DNA from: Aquabacterium sp.
Lineage (GTDB): Bacteria; Pseudomonadota; Gammaproteobacteria; Burkholderiales; Burkholderiaceae_C
Assembly (NCBI GenBank): GCA_023150345.1
Contig: JAKLLB010000042.1
Coordinates: 1-35,124 of the forward strand
Length of the DNA stretch: 35,124 nt
Direction of reading: 5' to 3'
Shown piece after piece: positions 20,989 to 28,719 of the stretch. Numbering within the stretch: the first letter of the stretch is position 1; every line of letters begins with the position of its first letter. The notes under the pieces are model-generated. The model had not been told where the DNA came from and made no database searches. It worked only from the letters and a program-made list of their open reading frames with translations. A program made the position numbers and the translations under genes.

Positions 20989-22770
20989 TCACAGTTCCTC
21001 GGACCCCAGAAGCATCTCGGTGATGCCCTTGCCTGCCTGCACCATGGGCCAGACGTTCTCGGTCGGGTCGGTGCGCACGTCGAGGAACACCGTCCGGTCC
21101 TTCAGGCGCAGCAGCTCCTTGAGTGCAGGCTCCACCTCGGACGGCTTGTCGATGCGGATGCCCACGTGCCCGTAGGCCTCAGCCAACTTGACGAAGTCGG
21201 GCAACGCATCCATGTAGCTGTGCGAATAGCGGCCGCCGTAGTCGAGCTGCTGCCACTGACGAACCATGCCGAGATACCGATTGTTGAGTGAGATGATCTT
21301 CACCGGCGTCTTGTACTGGGCACAGGTCGAGAGTTCCTGAATGCACATCTGGATCGACCCCTCGCCCGTGATGCAGACGACTTCCGACTCCGGCTTCGCC
21401 AGCTTGATGCCCATGGCATAGGGCAACCCCACCCCCATGGTGCCGAGCCCGCCGGAGTTGATCCAGCGCCTCGGCTCCTCGAAGCGGTAAAACTGGGCCG
21501 CCCACATCTGGTGCTGCCCGACGTCGGAGGTGATATAGACATCCTGCCCGCGGGTGAGCTCGCCGAGGGTCTCGACCACATACTGCGGCTTGATCACGTC
21601 GGCGCTGCGCTTGTAGGCCAGGCATTCGCGCTTGCGCCACTCGTTGATCTGCGACCACCAGGACGACAGCGCGCTCACGTCCGGCCGCGCCGAGTTCTCA
21701 CGCAGATGCGCCAGCATCTCCTGGAGCACGTCCTTGGTGTCGCCCACGATTGGAATGTCCACCCGCACGCGCTTGGAGATCGAGGACGGATCGATGTCGA
21801 TGTGAATGATCTTGCGCTCGACCTGCGCGAAGTGCTTGGGGTTGCCGATCACACGATCATCGAATCGCGCACCCACGGCCAACAGCACATCACAGTGCTG
21901 CATGGTCATGTTGGCCTCGTAGGTTCCGTGCATCCCGAGCATGCCCAGGAACTTGGGGTCGCTCGCCGGCGTGGCACCCAACCCCATCAACGTGTTGGTG
22001 CAGGGGAACCCGAGAACATCGGCCAGTTCGCGCAACTCCGCGGTTGCATTGCCCAGGATCACCCCACCGCCGGTGTAGATGTAGGGCCGTTTGGCGCCCA
22101 GCAGCAACTGCATGGCCTTGCGGATCTGGCCGCCATGACCCTTCTTGGCCGGGCTGTACGAACGCATCTCGACGCGTTCGGGATAGCTGAACGAGCAGGT
22201 CTTTACCGAGACATCCTTGGGCACATCGACGACCACCGGGCCCGGACGACCGGTGCGAGCGATGTGGAACGCCTTCTTTATCGTCGTGGCCAGGTCACGC
22301 ACGTCCTTCACCAGGAAGTTGTGCTTGACGACCGGGCGGGTGATGCCGACGGTGTCGCACTCCTGGAAAGCGTCCAGACCGATTGCCGGCGTGGGAACCT
22401 GCCCGGTGATGATCACCATCGGGATGGAGTCCATGTACGCCGTTGCGATGCCGGTCACCGCGTTGGTGACGCCGGGACCGGACGTCACCAGCGCAACACC
22501 GACATCGCCGGTCGCCCGCGCGTAGCCATCTGCGGCATGCACGGCAGCCTGCTCATGGCGCACCAATACGTGCTGGATCGACTCCTGTTTGTACAGCGCG
22601 TCGTAGATGTAGAGCACCGCGCCACCTGGGTAGCCCCAGATGTACTTGACGCCCTCTGCCTGAAGGCAGCGGACGATGATTTCCGAGCCGTTGATCTCGG
22701 TGGCGTGTGTTGGGGGGGAATGCGGTTGTGCCGATGCGGCACGCTTGACTTCCGCGGCAGACATGTCCAT
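20989..22770 (-). CDS. ilvB: Acetolactate synthase large (catalytic) subunit
   Basis: Thiamine-diphosphate enzyme for the first common step of branched-chain amino acid synthesis. It has the N-terminal Pyr domain with the catalytic Glu in VRHEQAAVHAADGYARATG and FAD/central domain features such as GARFDDRVIGN. The C-terminal ThDP/Mg motif CITGEGSIQMCIQELSTC ends in a bound Asn (SLNNRYLGMVRQWQ). I place the start at 22770 (MDMSAAEVKRAAS, AGAGG six bases upstream, 593 residues). An in-frame ATG at 22806 with AGGAGG seven bases upstream is a real alternative and adds 12 residues. Upstream lie a terminator and a leader split by a group II intron. Confidence 0.95.
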   Translation of the reverse strand: MDMSAAEVKRAASAQPHSPPTHATEINGSEIIVRCLQAEGVKYIWGYPGGAVLYIYDALYKQESIQHVLVRHEQAAVHAADGYARATGDVGVALVTSGPGVTNAVTGIATAYMDSIPMVIITGQVPTPAIGLDAFQECDTVGITRPVVKHNFLVKDVRDLATTIKKAFHIARTGRPGPVVVDVPKDVSVKTCSFSYPERVEMRSYSPAKKGHGGQIRKAMQLLLGAKRPYIYTGGGVILGNATAELRELADVLGFPCTNTLMGLGATPASDPKFLGMLGMHGTYEANMTMQHCDVLLAVGARFDDRVIGNPKHFAQVERKIIHIDIDPSSISKRVRVDIPIVGDTKDVLQEMLAHLRENSARPDVSALSSWWSQINEWRKRECLAYKRSADVIKPQYVVETLGELTRGQDVYITSDVGQHQMWAAQFYRFEEPRRWINSGGLGTMGVGLPYAMGIKLAKPESEVVCITGEGSIQMCIQELSTCAQYKTPVKIISLNNRYLGMVRQWQQLDYGGRYSHSYMDALPDFVKLAEAYGHVGIRIDKPSEVEPALKELLRLKDRTVFLDVRTDPTENVWPMVQAGKGITEMLLGSEEL

Positions 22771-22856
22771 TTCGAACCTCTGTGAATTTCTCTGACGAAA
22801 AACCATCGGTGCCCCTCCTCGCGCCCTCATGAGGCGGAATCAGAACCTGCGCGATC

Positions 22857-22887
22857 AAAAACGGCGACTCCCGGGGTCGGTGAGCCG
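22857..22887 (-). terminator. Terminator with T-tract in the ilvB leader
   Basis: On the minus strand CGGC (plus 22884-22887) then GAC (22876-22878) pair with GTCGCCG (22862-22868), a 7-bp stem with a 5-nt bulge and a 7-nt loop, followed directly by TTTTT (22857-22861). It lies 86 bp before the chosen ilvB ATG and in the same direction, where an attenuator of the ilv operon would be expected. Confidence 0.6.
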
Positions 22888-22951
22888 GCTTGAGACCTCT
22901 ATCGCTTTGTGGAGGGTAGGGACAGACCATCGCTGGTCCATCCCCCCCTAA

Positions 22952-22985
22952 GAACCGGACGTGCCTCTTTCGAGGCATCCGGCTC
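22952..22985 (-). ncRNA. Group II intron domain V (catalytic hairpin)
   Basis: A 34-nt hairpin reading GAGCCGGATGCC - TCGAAAGA - GGCACGTCCGGTTC on the minus strand. It has the AGC catalytic triad near its 5' end, the GAAA-type terminal loop and the internal bulge typical of bacterial domain V. Domain VI follows directly. Confidence 0.9.
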
Positions 22986-23047
22986 ACGCACATCACTTGT
23001 TTGTAACCACCCCGGAGTTTACCCGAGGCGGTTAACAAGTCGAAGCC

Positions 23048-24748
23048 TCATGCCGAGGCCGGCTTCACAACAGATAGTCCGTTGGCATGCACTCTGGTGT
23101 GGCACACCGGGTGCAGCAGCACCCGGTTGGACAATGCGTCCGACCCGCCTGCCACCCGAGGGATCAGGTGGTGGTCGTGCCAGCCGGTCTCATCCGACAA
23201 GACGCCGCCGCAGAGGGCGCATTGCCCGTGCTGGGACAGGAACAGCGAGGCCCATTGCTTCCGGTAGGCCATGCTTTGCAGCAGGCGCCGGGAGCGCAGG
23301 TCTTCGCCGTATGCCTCCCACCTCGGATCAAAGGGGTTGTAGCTGCCCCTGACCTTCTGGTGTCGCACGATGGCTGTATCGGCGAGCCGATACAAGCGCG
23401 CCCATCTGGGCGCTTCGTCCTCGACCGGAACCCGAACTGCAAATTCCGGCCTGCCCTCGACGGACGGCCAGTACTTCGCGGCCACCCATCTCGGGTTCTT
23501 GTTCGGATGCCTCCGACGTGCCCAGCGCGTCAACCGCCACCACAGCAGCGAGTCGAGTCGGCTGAACGTCTCCTTGGCGACCACCGGCTGGTGGTACCTT
23601 GCCCAGCCCCGTAGGACCGGGTTCAGCAGCTGGATGAGCTCCGCCTGCTTCACCGTCTTGCGCGACACGACGATCTCCTTCACCTTGCCATAGAACGCTT
23701 GCACGTTCTTCCTGCTCGGCTTGATCAGCAGGGTCCCCGAGTACTTCCGGAAATTCCAGCCGAGGAAATCGAACCCCTCGTTGATGTGTGTGACTCGCGT
23801 CTTCGCCGGCGACAGTCGCAGTCCTCGTTGTGCGAGGAAAGCTTCCACCCACGGCCGGACTTGCGTCTCCAGGAGGTCTTTCGACATCCCGGTGATCACG
23901 AAGTCATCGGCGTACCGGACCACATTGACCTTGAGCTTCTCGACCGTCGACTTGCCCAGCGCCGCACCGAGGTGCGCCAGCAGGCCGGTCTCCAGGCCGT
24001 TCAGTGCCACGTTCGCCAGGGTTGGCGAGATGATGCCGCCTTGCGGCGTGCCCGCTTCGGTGGCCGTCAGCTGGCCCTTGTAGACCACTCCGGACTTCAA
24101 CCACTGGTGGACGATTCGCTTGTCCATCCGCGCGTGCTGGACGAGCCACGCATGGTTGATGTGGTCGAAGCAGCCCTCGATGTCCGCTTCCAGCACCCAG
24201 GAGGCGGAAGCCTTCCGGGCGAGGCAGATGAACAACTGGCTCATGGCGTCGGCCGTCGAGCGATTGCGCCGAAAGCCGTAGCTGTTCGGGTCGCTCTGCG
24301 ACTCCACGACAGGCTCCAGGCCGAGCAGGTGGAGCGCCTGCATCGCCCTGTCGCGCATCGTCGGAATGCCCAGTGGGCGCTCCTTGCCGTTGGCCTTGGG
24401 GATGTAGACCCGCCGTAGAGGCGCGGGCCGGTACCCCCGTTGCTGCTTCAACCGGCTGACAGCCGCCCTTTTGCAGGCCGGCGTATCCCACAGCTCGCGG
24501 TCGACGCCTGCCGTCCGCTTGCCTTGGTTCTCTGTCACTCGTCGCACCGCCAGTGCCCTGGCGCTGAACGAGCGGGTCAGCGACCGCTGCAGGGCTTTCA
24601 CCCGGCGGTAGTCGCCTTCCTGCGTTGCCTTCGCTATCCGCATCTGCATCGTCCTCACCTGCCGGTCGACCCGCCGCCAATCGATGGCGTGCCAGGTGTC
24701 GGGCGAGTGCGAAGACGCAGAACCATCGGTGTCGATGATTTCTTCCAT
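23048..24748 (-). CDS. ltrA: Group II intron reverse transcriptase/maturase with HNH endonuclease
   Basis: Multifunctional protein encoded inside the intron, 566 residues and apparently intact. An N-terminal extension leads into the reverse-transcriptase fingers/palm, with [49 protein letters not shown] and the catalytic YADD at 279-282. The maturase (X) domain is about 340-430. The C-terminal HNH DNA endonuclease has Cys510, Cys513, His526-His527, Cys549 and His554. It should help splicing, nick the target and copy the intron into DNA. The start has CGAGG five bases upstream. All key motifs are present, so mobility may be retained. Confidence 0.97.
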   Translation of the reverse strand: MEEIIDTDGSASSHSPDTWHAIDWRRVDRQVRTMQMRIAKATQEGDYRRVKALQRSLTRSFSARALAVRRVTENQGKRTAGVDRELWDTPACKRAAVSRLKQQRGYRPAPLRRVYIPKANGKERPLGIPTMRDRAMQALHLLGLEPVVESQSDPNSYGFRRNRSTADAMSQLFICLARKASASWVLEADIEGCFDHINHAWLVQHARMDKRIVHQWLKSGVVYKGQLTATEAGTPQGGIISPTLANVALNGLETGLLAHLGAALGKSTVEKLKVNVVRYADDFVITGMSKDLLETQVRPWVEAFLAQRGLRLSPAKTRVTHINEGFDFLGWNFRKYSGTLLIKPSRKNVQAFYGKVKEIVVSRKTVKQAELIQLLNPVLRGWARYHQPVVAKETFSRLDSLLWWRLTRWARRRHPNKNPRWVAAKYWPSVEGRPEFAVRVPVEDEAPRWARLYRLADTAIVRHQKVRGSYNPFDPRWEAYGEDLRSRRLLQSMAYRKQWASLFLSQHGQCALCGGVLSDETGWHDHHLIPRVAGGSDALSNRVLLHPVCHTRVHANGLSVVKPASA

Positions 24749-25426
24749 GCTGTCCTCGTTGGTGAACCCGCGGGAGACGCACTTTTTCCCCGAGGGGAAG
24801 GTGCATCCCCTCAGGGCGTTAAGAACTCAGCAACCGGCTAACGACGGTTGCACGACGTGGAAGTGGGCCTGCTTTCGCAGCGGGGCAGCTGCCCCTATCC
24901 CGGCCGTTACAGCCGGGCGTTCGCTTTCTCCACGATCCCATACCCCCTGGTCCGACAGGTCGCCTTGCGGCTTCCCTGCCCGATCACCTAGATGATCGGG
25001 CGGACGGTGGGGCTTACCACGTTCCTCTGATGGCCGACAGCGCGGTGGTGATCCGCGATGTCTCTCCGTTTAGGGCCCGTCTATCCCGGGGCTGCAGCGT
25101 CAGCGACGTGCTCCGGCCTCGCACTGGAGCATCCTGGCAGCGTGCCGTTTTGGCTATGGCCTGACAGCAGGTTTGGCCACTCAATGCTTACCCGGGTTCA
25201 GACGACGGTTCACTTACGTTACCCATGCGGAACTCGCCTGGCCTCTCGTCCGCCTTCCTGCTGGCAGAGTCCGTGGTCGTCCTCGCGGATCGAGCCACGC
25301 CACCGAAGTGGGAGACGTTGTCGGATGGGCTTCACACAAGGCCGTTACCCGCCTTGCATGCCATCCTAGGCGACTGTTGGTCGCACAACAGGTCACGGCA
25401 CCGGCAAGCCGGGCGTGACAAGGCAC

Positions 25427-25692
25427 TCAGAGACTTGATCGCTCTTGAAAGACCCGTCTCCCGACGGTGCACGCCCGCGTTCTGCCCAGGGCAGTTGCGG
25501 TGCGCGCCTCTTTCACGGTCCGCCTGGAGAAACCCCAGGCATTCCGTCAACGATCCGCCAGAGGCGGATGCACTTCGTGGGCCTGTCAGCCCGTGATCAG
25601 AGCCGAGGCCCCGATCGCTCTTGAAATGCTGCGTAGCCCCGCAGCTAGGGAAGAGCGACACCACGTGTCGCACGCGAAGCAGCATTATTGCA
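25427..25692 (-). promoter_or_regulatory. Upstream half of the ilvB leader, with repeats and hairpins
   Basis: This gene-free stretch lies between the divergent sigma-factor gene and the intron. An extended -10 (TGC-AATAAT on the minus strand, plus 25684-25692) could start the ilvB leader RNA; no good -35 is visible. The RNA could fold into GCTGCG/CGCAGC (25628-25645), ATCCGCC/GGCGGAT (25553-25569), GCCTGG/CCAGGC (25522-25540), CTGCCC/GGGCAG (25482-25494) and CCGTC/GACGG (25454-25467). The 14-mer GATCGCTCTTGAAA occurs twice (plus 25437-25450 and 25613-25626). No complete short leader peptide could be assigned. Confidence 0.5.
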
Positions 25693-25738
25693 TCAGTTGC
25701 TCGACGACCCGCCCCTGCGGTCATCCGCATGGAGCCGA

Positions 25739-25747
25739 TGACATAAT
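25739..25747 (+). promoter_or_regulatory. Putative extended -10 promoter of the sigma-factor gene
   Basis: TGA-CATAAT is an extended -10 with a 5/6 core, about 45 bases before the TTG start. The -35 position is poor. It lies back to back with the putative ilvB promoter at 25684-25692. Confidence 0.45.
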
Positions 25748-25792
25748 CGCGCCCGCTCTCGTCCGGCCCGTTACACGCCGGGCAGGTCAGCC

Positions 25793-26362
25793 TTGGCAAC
25801 CGACAAAGAACTCACCGACTTCCTGCGCAGTGCCGAGCGGCGCGCCTTCAAGCGCACCGTCTACGCCGTTCGCGACGAGGACGCTGCGCTGGACATCGTC
25901 CAGGATGCCATGATCCGGTTGGCCGAGAAGTACGCCGACCATACGGCCGCCGAGTGGCCGCTGCTGTTCCAGCGCATCCTGTCCAACGCCACCATGGACT
26001 GGTTCAGGCGTCAACGCGTGCGCAACGCCGTGATGCAGAACCTCTCGGACTTCGAGGCCGATCACGATGATGGCGGCGACTTCGATCTGCTGGAGACACT
26101 GGAGGTCGCCGACGGGCTGCTGGGCACGGAAAGTGCAGCCGAGACAGTCTCGCGGGCACAAATCCTGCAGATCATCGAAACCGAGGTTCAACGACTGCCG
26201 ACGCGTCAACGCGAAGCGTTCCTCCTGCGTTACTGGGAAGAACTCGATGTTGCTGAGACAGCGCTCGTCATGGGATGCTCGGAGGGCAGCGTGAAGACGC
26301 ACTGCTCGCGGGCGGTTCACGCGCTGGCGAAGGCGCTTCGAGCCCAGGGTATCCCATCATGA
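25793..26362 (+). CDS. ECF-type RNA polymerase sigma factor
   Basis: A 189-residue sigma-70 family protein. Region 2 covers about residues 15-80, with ALDIVQDAMIRLAEKY and the DWFRRQR DNA-melting end. Region 4 (about 125-180) includes LPTRQREAFLLRYWEELDVAETALVMGCSEGSVKTHCSRA, the -35-binding helix-turn-helix. Between them is an acidic linker (DFEADHDDGGDFD). The start is TTG, supported by AGG six bases upstream and the family-typical MATDKELTDFL. Its stop overlaps the next ATG (ATGA at 26359-26362), coupling it to a membrane protein. It is divergent from the ilvB leader. The target promoters are unknown. Confidence 0.93.
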   Translation: MATDKELTDFLRSAERRAFKRTVYAVRDEDAALDIVQDAMIRLAEKYADHTAAEWPLLFQRILSNATMDWFRRQRVRNAVMQNLSDFEADHDDGGDFDLLETLEVADGLLGTESAAETVSRAQILQIIETEVQRLPTRQREAFLLRYWEELDVAETALVMGCSEGSVKTHCSRAVHALAKALRAQGIPS

Positions 26363-26805
26363 GCACCAACGGCAATCGCGCAACGCACGCATCAATCCAG
26401 CTGGAAGCCCGGGTGGCAGCCCGGATGGCAGCTTGCCTGAGCGCGCAGGCCAATGCTGTCCCGCACGACATTTCCGAGCGACTGCGTGTCGCGCGAGAGC
26501 AAGCCCTTGCACGTGCCCGAGCCGCCCGCCGCGTCGAGGCGGCGGCGTGGTCAGTGGCTGGCCTGTCTGGCAACTCGGCTTCGTTGGCCTGGCGCGGGGC
26601 ACCAGCATGGTGGATGAAGCTGGCCTCGCTGCTGCCTCTGGTCGTGCTCGCAGCCGGCCTGCTGCTCATCGAGTACCAAGACGAGCGCGCGCAGATTGCC
26701 GTGGCCGCTGAGGTCGACGCTGCACTGCTGGCCGACGACCTGCCGCCATCTGCCTACCGCGACCCCGGATTTGCCGAGTACCTTCGGCAGACCGACTCCC
26801 CTTGA
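26359..26805 (+). CDS. DUF3619-family single-span membrane protein
   Basis: A 148-residue protein of unknown function. An Ala/Arg-rich, basic N-terminal part (about residues 1-85) is followed by one hydrophobic span, LASLLPLVVLAAGLLLIEY (88-106). An acidic C-terminal segment follows with AAEVDAALLADDLPPSAYRDPGFAEYL. The topology predicted from charge is N-terminus in the cytoplasm and about 40 residues outside. Translation is coupled to the preceding sigma-factor gene by an ATGA overlap. Size, topology and coupling resemble an anti-sigma factor, but no zinc-binding anti-sigma motif is visible, so this role is only an inference. Confidence 0.85.
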   Translation: MSTNGNRATHASIQLEARVAARMAACLSAQANAVPHDISERLRVAREQALARARAARRVEAAAWSVAGLSGNSASLAWRGAPAWWMKLASLLPLVVLAAGLLLIEYQDERAQIAVAAEVDAALLADDLPPSAYRDPGFAEYLRQTDSP

Positions 26806-26815
26806 GGCGCAGGCG

Positions 26816-27715
26816 TTGAAGGGGCGTCGGGCCGTCGCAGCGCTGGTGACCACGGTCTCACTGGTAGCCTGGGCGCAATCGAACACTGCCCAGGGCCCCA
26901 CCGCGGCGGTGAACCGTGCGGCGGCTGCATCTTCTCCCGCTCCCGCTCCCGCGCCCGCGCCGGCAACCGGTCCCAGTTGGTCGTCGCTCACGGCAAACCA
27001 ACGTGCCGCGTTGGCGCCGCTGGAACGGGACTGGCCGCGGATCGACGAGCAGCGCAAGCAGAAGTGGCTCGAGATCGCGACACGCTATCCGTCACTGCCG
27101 TTGGCTGAGCGTCAGCGCCTGCATGAGCGCATGACCGATTGGGCCCGATTGACTCCCGCGGAGAGGGCGCGGGCACGCCTGTCGTTCCAGGAAGCCAAGC
27201 AGTTGCCGGCGCCAGAACGGCAGGCCCGCTGGGAGGCGTACAAGGCGCTGCCCGCGGAGCAGCGGCGCGCACTTGCCGAGCGTGGCTCTGCCAAGCTGAC
27301 CGATCGTCCTCGGGCGGTGGCCGCCAGCGCACCCGCACCGGCACCGGCGTCAGCAGCTGCCGCATCCGCCGCCGGCCCGGCGCGCGTGGCGCCGAGATCT
27401 CTTGCCGTCAAACCAGTGGCGCCAACGATCGTTCAAGCCAAGCCCGGAGCCACGACCACTCCGGTCAACCGTATCGCGCTTCCCGCCTCGCACCCCAGCC
27501 CGCCCGGGCCTGCCAAGATCGCCGCGTCACCCAGCCAGGTCGATCGCCGAACGCTCCTGCCCAAGGTCGGCCCCCAGAGCGCAGTACCTGCCGCGAGTGC
27601 GGTCCGCCCCACGGGTCAGCCGGCTCGTTCCACTGCTCCCGCGCCAAATCCGGCGGTCTCGACAGCAGTGGCCGACCCGGTCGGGCAGGCATCGTCGGCA
27701 TCGACGGCGCGGTGA
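26816..27715 (+). CDS. DUF3106-family secreted Pro/Ala-rich protein
   Basis: The start is taken as the TTG at 26816, with GAGG eight bases upstream. This gives a 299-residue product that begins with a signal peptide, MKGRRAVAALVTTVSLVAWAQS; a longer frame upstream overlaps DUF3619 and lacks such a signal. The folded part (about residues 53-160) has repeated units of the form W..L....R..L (PSWSSLTANQRAAL, DWARLTPAERARARL, WEAYKALPAEQRRAL). The remaining half is a low-complexity Ala/Pro/Ser tail. It starts 10 bp after DUF3619 and is probably in the sigma-factor operon. It should be periplasmic; the function is unknown. Confidence 0.82.
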   Translation: MKGRRAVAALVTTVSLVAWAQSNTAQGPTAAVNRAAAASSPAPAPAPAPATGPSWSSLTANQRAALAPLERDWPRIDEQRKQKWLEIATRYPSLPLAERQRLHERMTDWARLTPAERARARLSFQEAKQLPAPERQARWEAYKALPAEQRRALAERGSAKLTDRPRAVAASAPAPAPASAAAASAAGPARVAPRSLAVKPVAPTIVQAKPGATTTPVNRIALPASHPSPPGPAKIAASPSQVDRRTLLPKVGPQSAVPAASAVRPTGQPARSTAPAPNPAVSTAVADPVGQASSASTAR

Positions 27716-27805
27716 TGCGCGCACGCGTTGCCCACCACACCGTTGCCGCGGTGCGGCACCTCCCCTGCCTCGCCCGTCGGCGCTTCGGCCAGCCGGACAT
27801 CCGAA

Positions 27806-28339
27806 ATGAGTAGCACGCCTCCGACGCCTGCGCCGCTGGAGACCCCGGGACTGGCGCGCCGCATGGCCAGCTTCCTCTACGAGGGCGTGCTGCTGTTTGG
27901 CGTGGTGGTGGTGGTGGCTCTGTTCTATGCCGGACTGACCGACCAACGCCACGCTCTGCGCGGTCAGACAGGTTTGCAGATCAGCCTCTTCATCGTGCTG
28001 GGCATCTACTTCGTCGGCTTCTGGACCCGAGGTGGGCAGACGCTGGCCATGAAGACATGGCATATCCGTGTGGTGGCGCGCGACGGAAGCGCGCTGACGT
28101 GGCCGCGCGCCCTGTCGCGCTACCTGGCTGCCTGGATGTGGTTCCTGCCCGCACTGGTATCGGTGCATCGAGCACAGCTGAAGTCGGCCTGGCCCGCGTT
28201 TGTCGCACTGTTCGTCGGCGCGCTGGTCTATGCGCTGCTCACGCGCCTGCACCCGGACCGTCAGTTCCTGCACGACGCCCTCTGCGGCACCCGCCTGGTG
28301 ACCTGGCGGCCGCCCCGGCCGGCAAAATCCGCAGGATGA
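27806..28339 (+). CDS. RDD-family membrane protein
   Basis: A 177-residue integral membrane protein with the RDD domain. The first span is LLFGVVVVVALFYAGL, preceded by GLARRMASFLYEG, whose Arg-Arg and following residues form the first part of the domain. A second span, SLFIVLGIYFVGFW, precedes the TRGGQTLAMKTWHIRVV segment. Further spans cover about residues 105-150, and the end is HPDRQFLHDALCGTRLV. RDD proteins are often linked to ion or small-molecule transport, but this one has no assigned substrate. The ribosome-binding site is weak. Its stop overlaps the next ATG (ATGA). Confidence 0.85.
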   Translation: MSSTPPTPAPLETPGLARRMASFLYEGVLLFGVVVVVALFYAGLTDQRHALRGQTGLQISLFIVLGIYFVGFWTRGGQTLAMKTWHIRVVARDGSALTWPRALSRYLAAWMWFLPALVSVHRAQLKSAWPAFVALFVGALVYALLTRLHPDRQFLHDALCGTRLVTWRPPRPAKSAG

Positions 28340-28719
28340 GCAATCCACACAAGGGTCGTACCGGTTGGCAGCGCATGGTCTGGGCCACGCGCCACTCCAT
28401 GCACGGGTTAAGACTCGCCTGGCGCACGGAGAGCGCCTTTCGCCAGGAAGCGACTGCGGCAGCCCTCATGCTTCCCGCATCGCTGTGGCTCGGGCGAAAC
28501 GGAGTAGAAGTGGCGTTGCTGGCCGGCAGCGTGCTGGCGGTGCTGATCGTCGAACTGCTCAACTCCGCGGTAGAGGCGGCAATCGATCGCGTCTCATACG
28601 AACTGCACGACCTCTCCCGACGCGCCAAGGACTTCGGCAGCGCAGCGGTACTGCTCTCACTGCTGGCTTGCGCGTCCGTATGGCTGGGCCTGCTCTATGA
28701 CCGCCTGGGCGCACCATGA
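28336..28719 (+). CDS. dgkA: Diacylglycerol kinase
   Basis: Small trimeric membrane kinase that phosphorylates diacylglycerol to phosphatidic acid, recycling lipid released during envelope glycan synthesis. The 127 residues match the usual ~120. The sequence shows an amphipathic N-terminus, then FRQEATAAALMLPASLWLG, then the catalytic signature VELLNSAVEAAIDRVS, then a final membrane span. It overlaps RDD upstream and the LOG gene downstream, each by an ATGA. Confidence 0.93.
   Translation: MSNPHKGRTGWQRMVWATRHSMHGLRLAWRTESAFRQEATAAALMLPASLWLGRNGVEVALLAGSVLAVLIVELLNSAVEAAIDRVSYELHDLSRRAKDFGSAAVLLSLLACASVWLGLLYDRLGAP

Larger units (their letters stand above)
22909..25426 (-). mobile_element. 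Group II intron, apparently full length
   Basis: The intron is about 2518 bp and runs in the same direction as ilvB. The 5' end is placed at GTGCC (plus 25422-25426), because the last six exon bases CTCTGA (IBS1, plus 25427-25432) are exactly complementary to TCAGAG (plus 25025-25030) in the structured region, a good EBS1. Domain V is at 22952-22985. Domain VI is a 15-bp stem with one bulged A, eight bases before a terminal AC (3' end at 22909), which fits the branch point and the AY 3' rule. An intact maturase lies between. The 5' RNA part (24749-25426) carries no other gene. Confidence 0.88.

Noticed and set aside
25332-25799. 155-codon minus-strand frame covering the ilvB leader and the intron 5' end, including MLLRVRHVVSLF
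   Set aside because: It crosses the exon-intron boundary, has no family resemblance, and its internal ATG overlaps the putative -10 box. I could not turn it into a short leader peptide because no early stop is present.
26696-26815. Upstream extension of the DUF3106 gene overlapping DUF3619
   Set aside because: The extension lacks a signal peptide and reads out of frame through a conserved DUF3619 C-terminus. The TTG at 26816 gives a proper signal sequence and ribosome-binding site.
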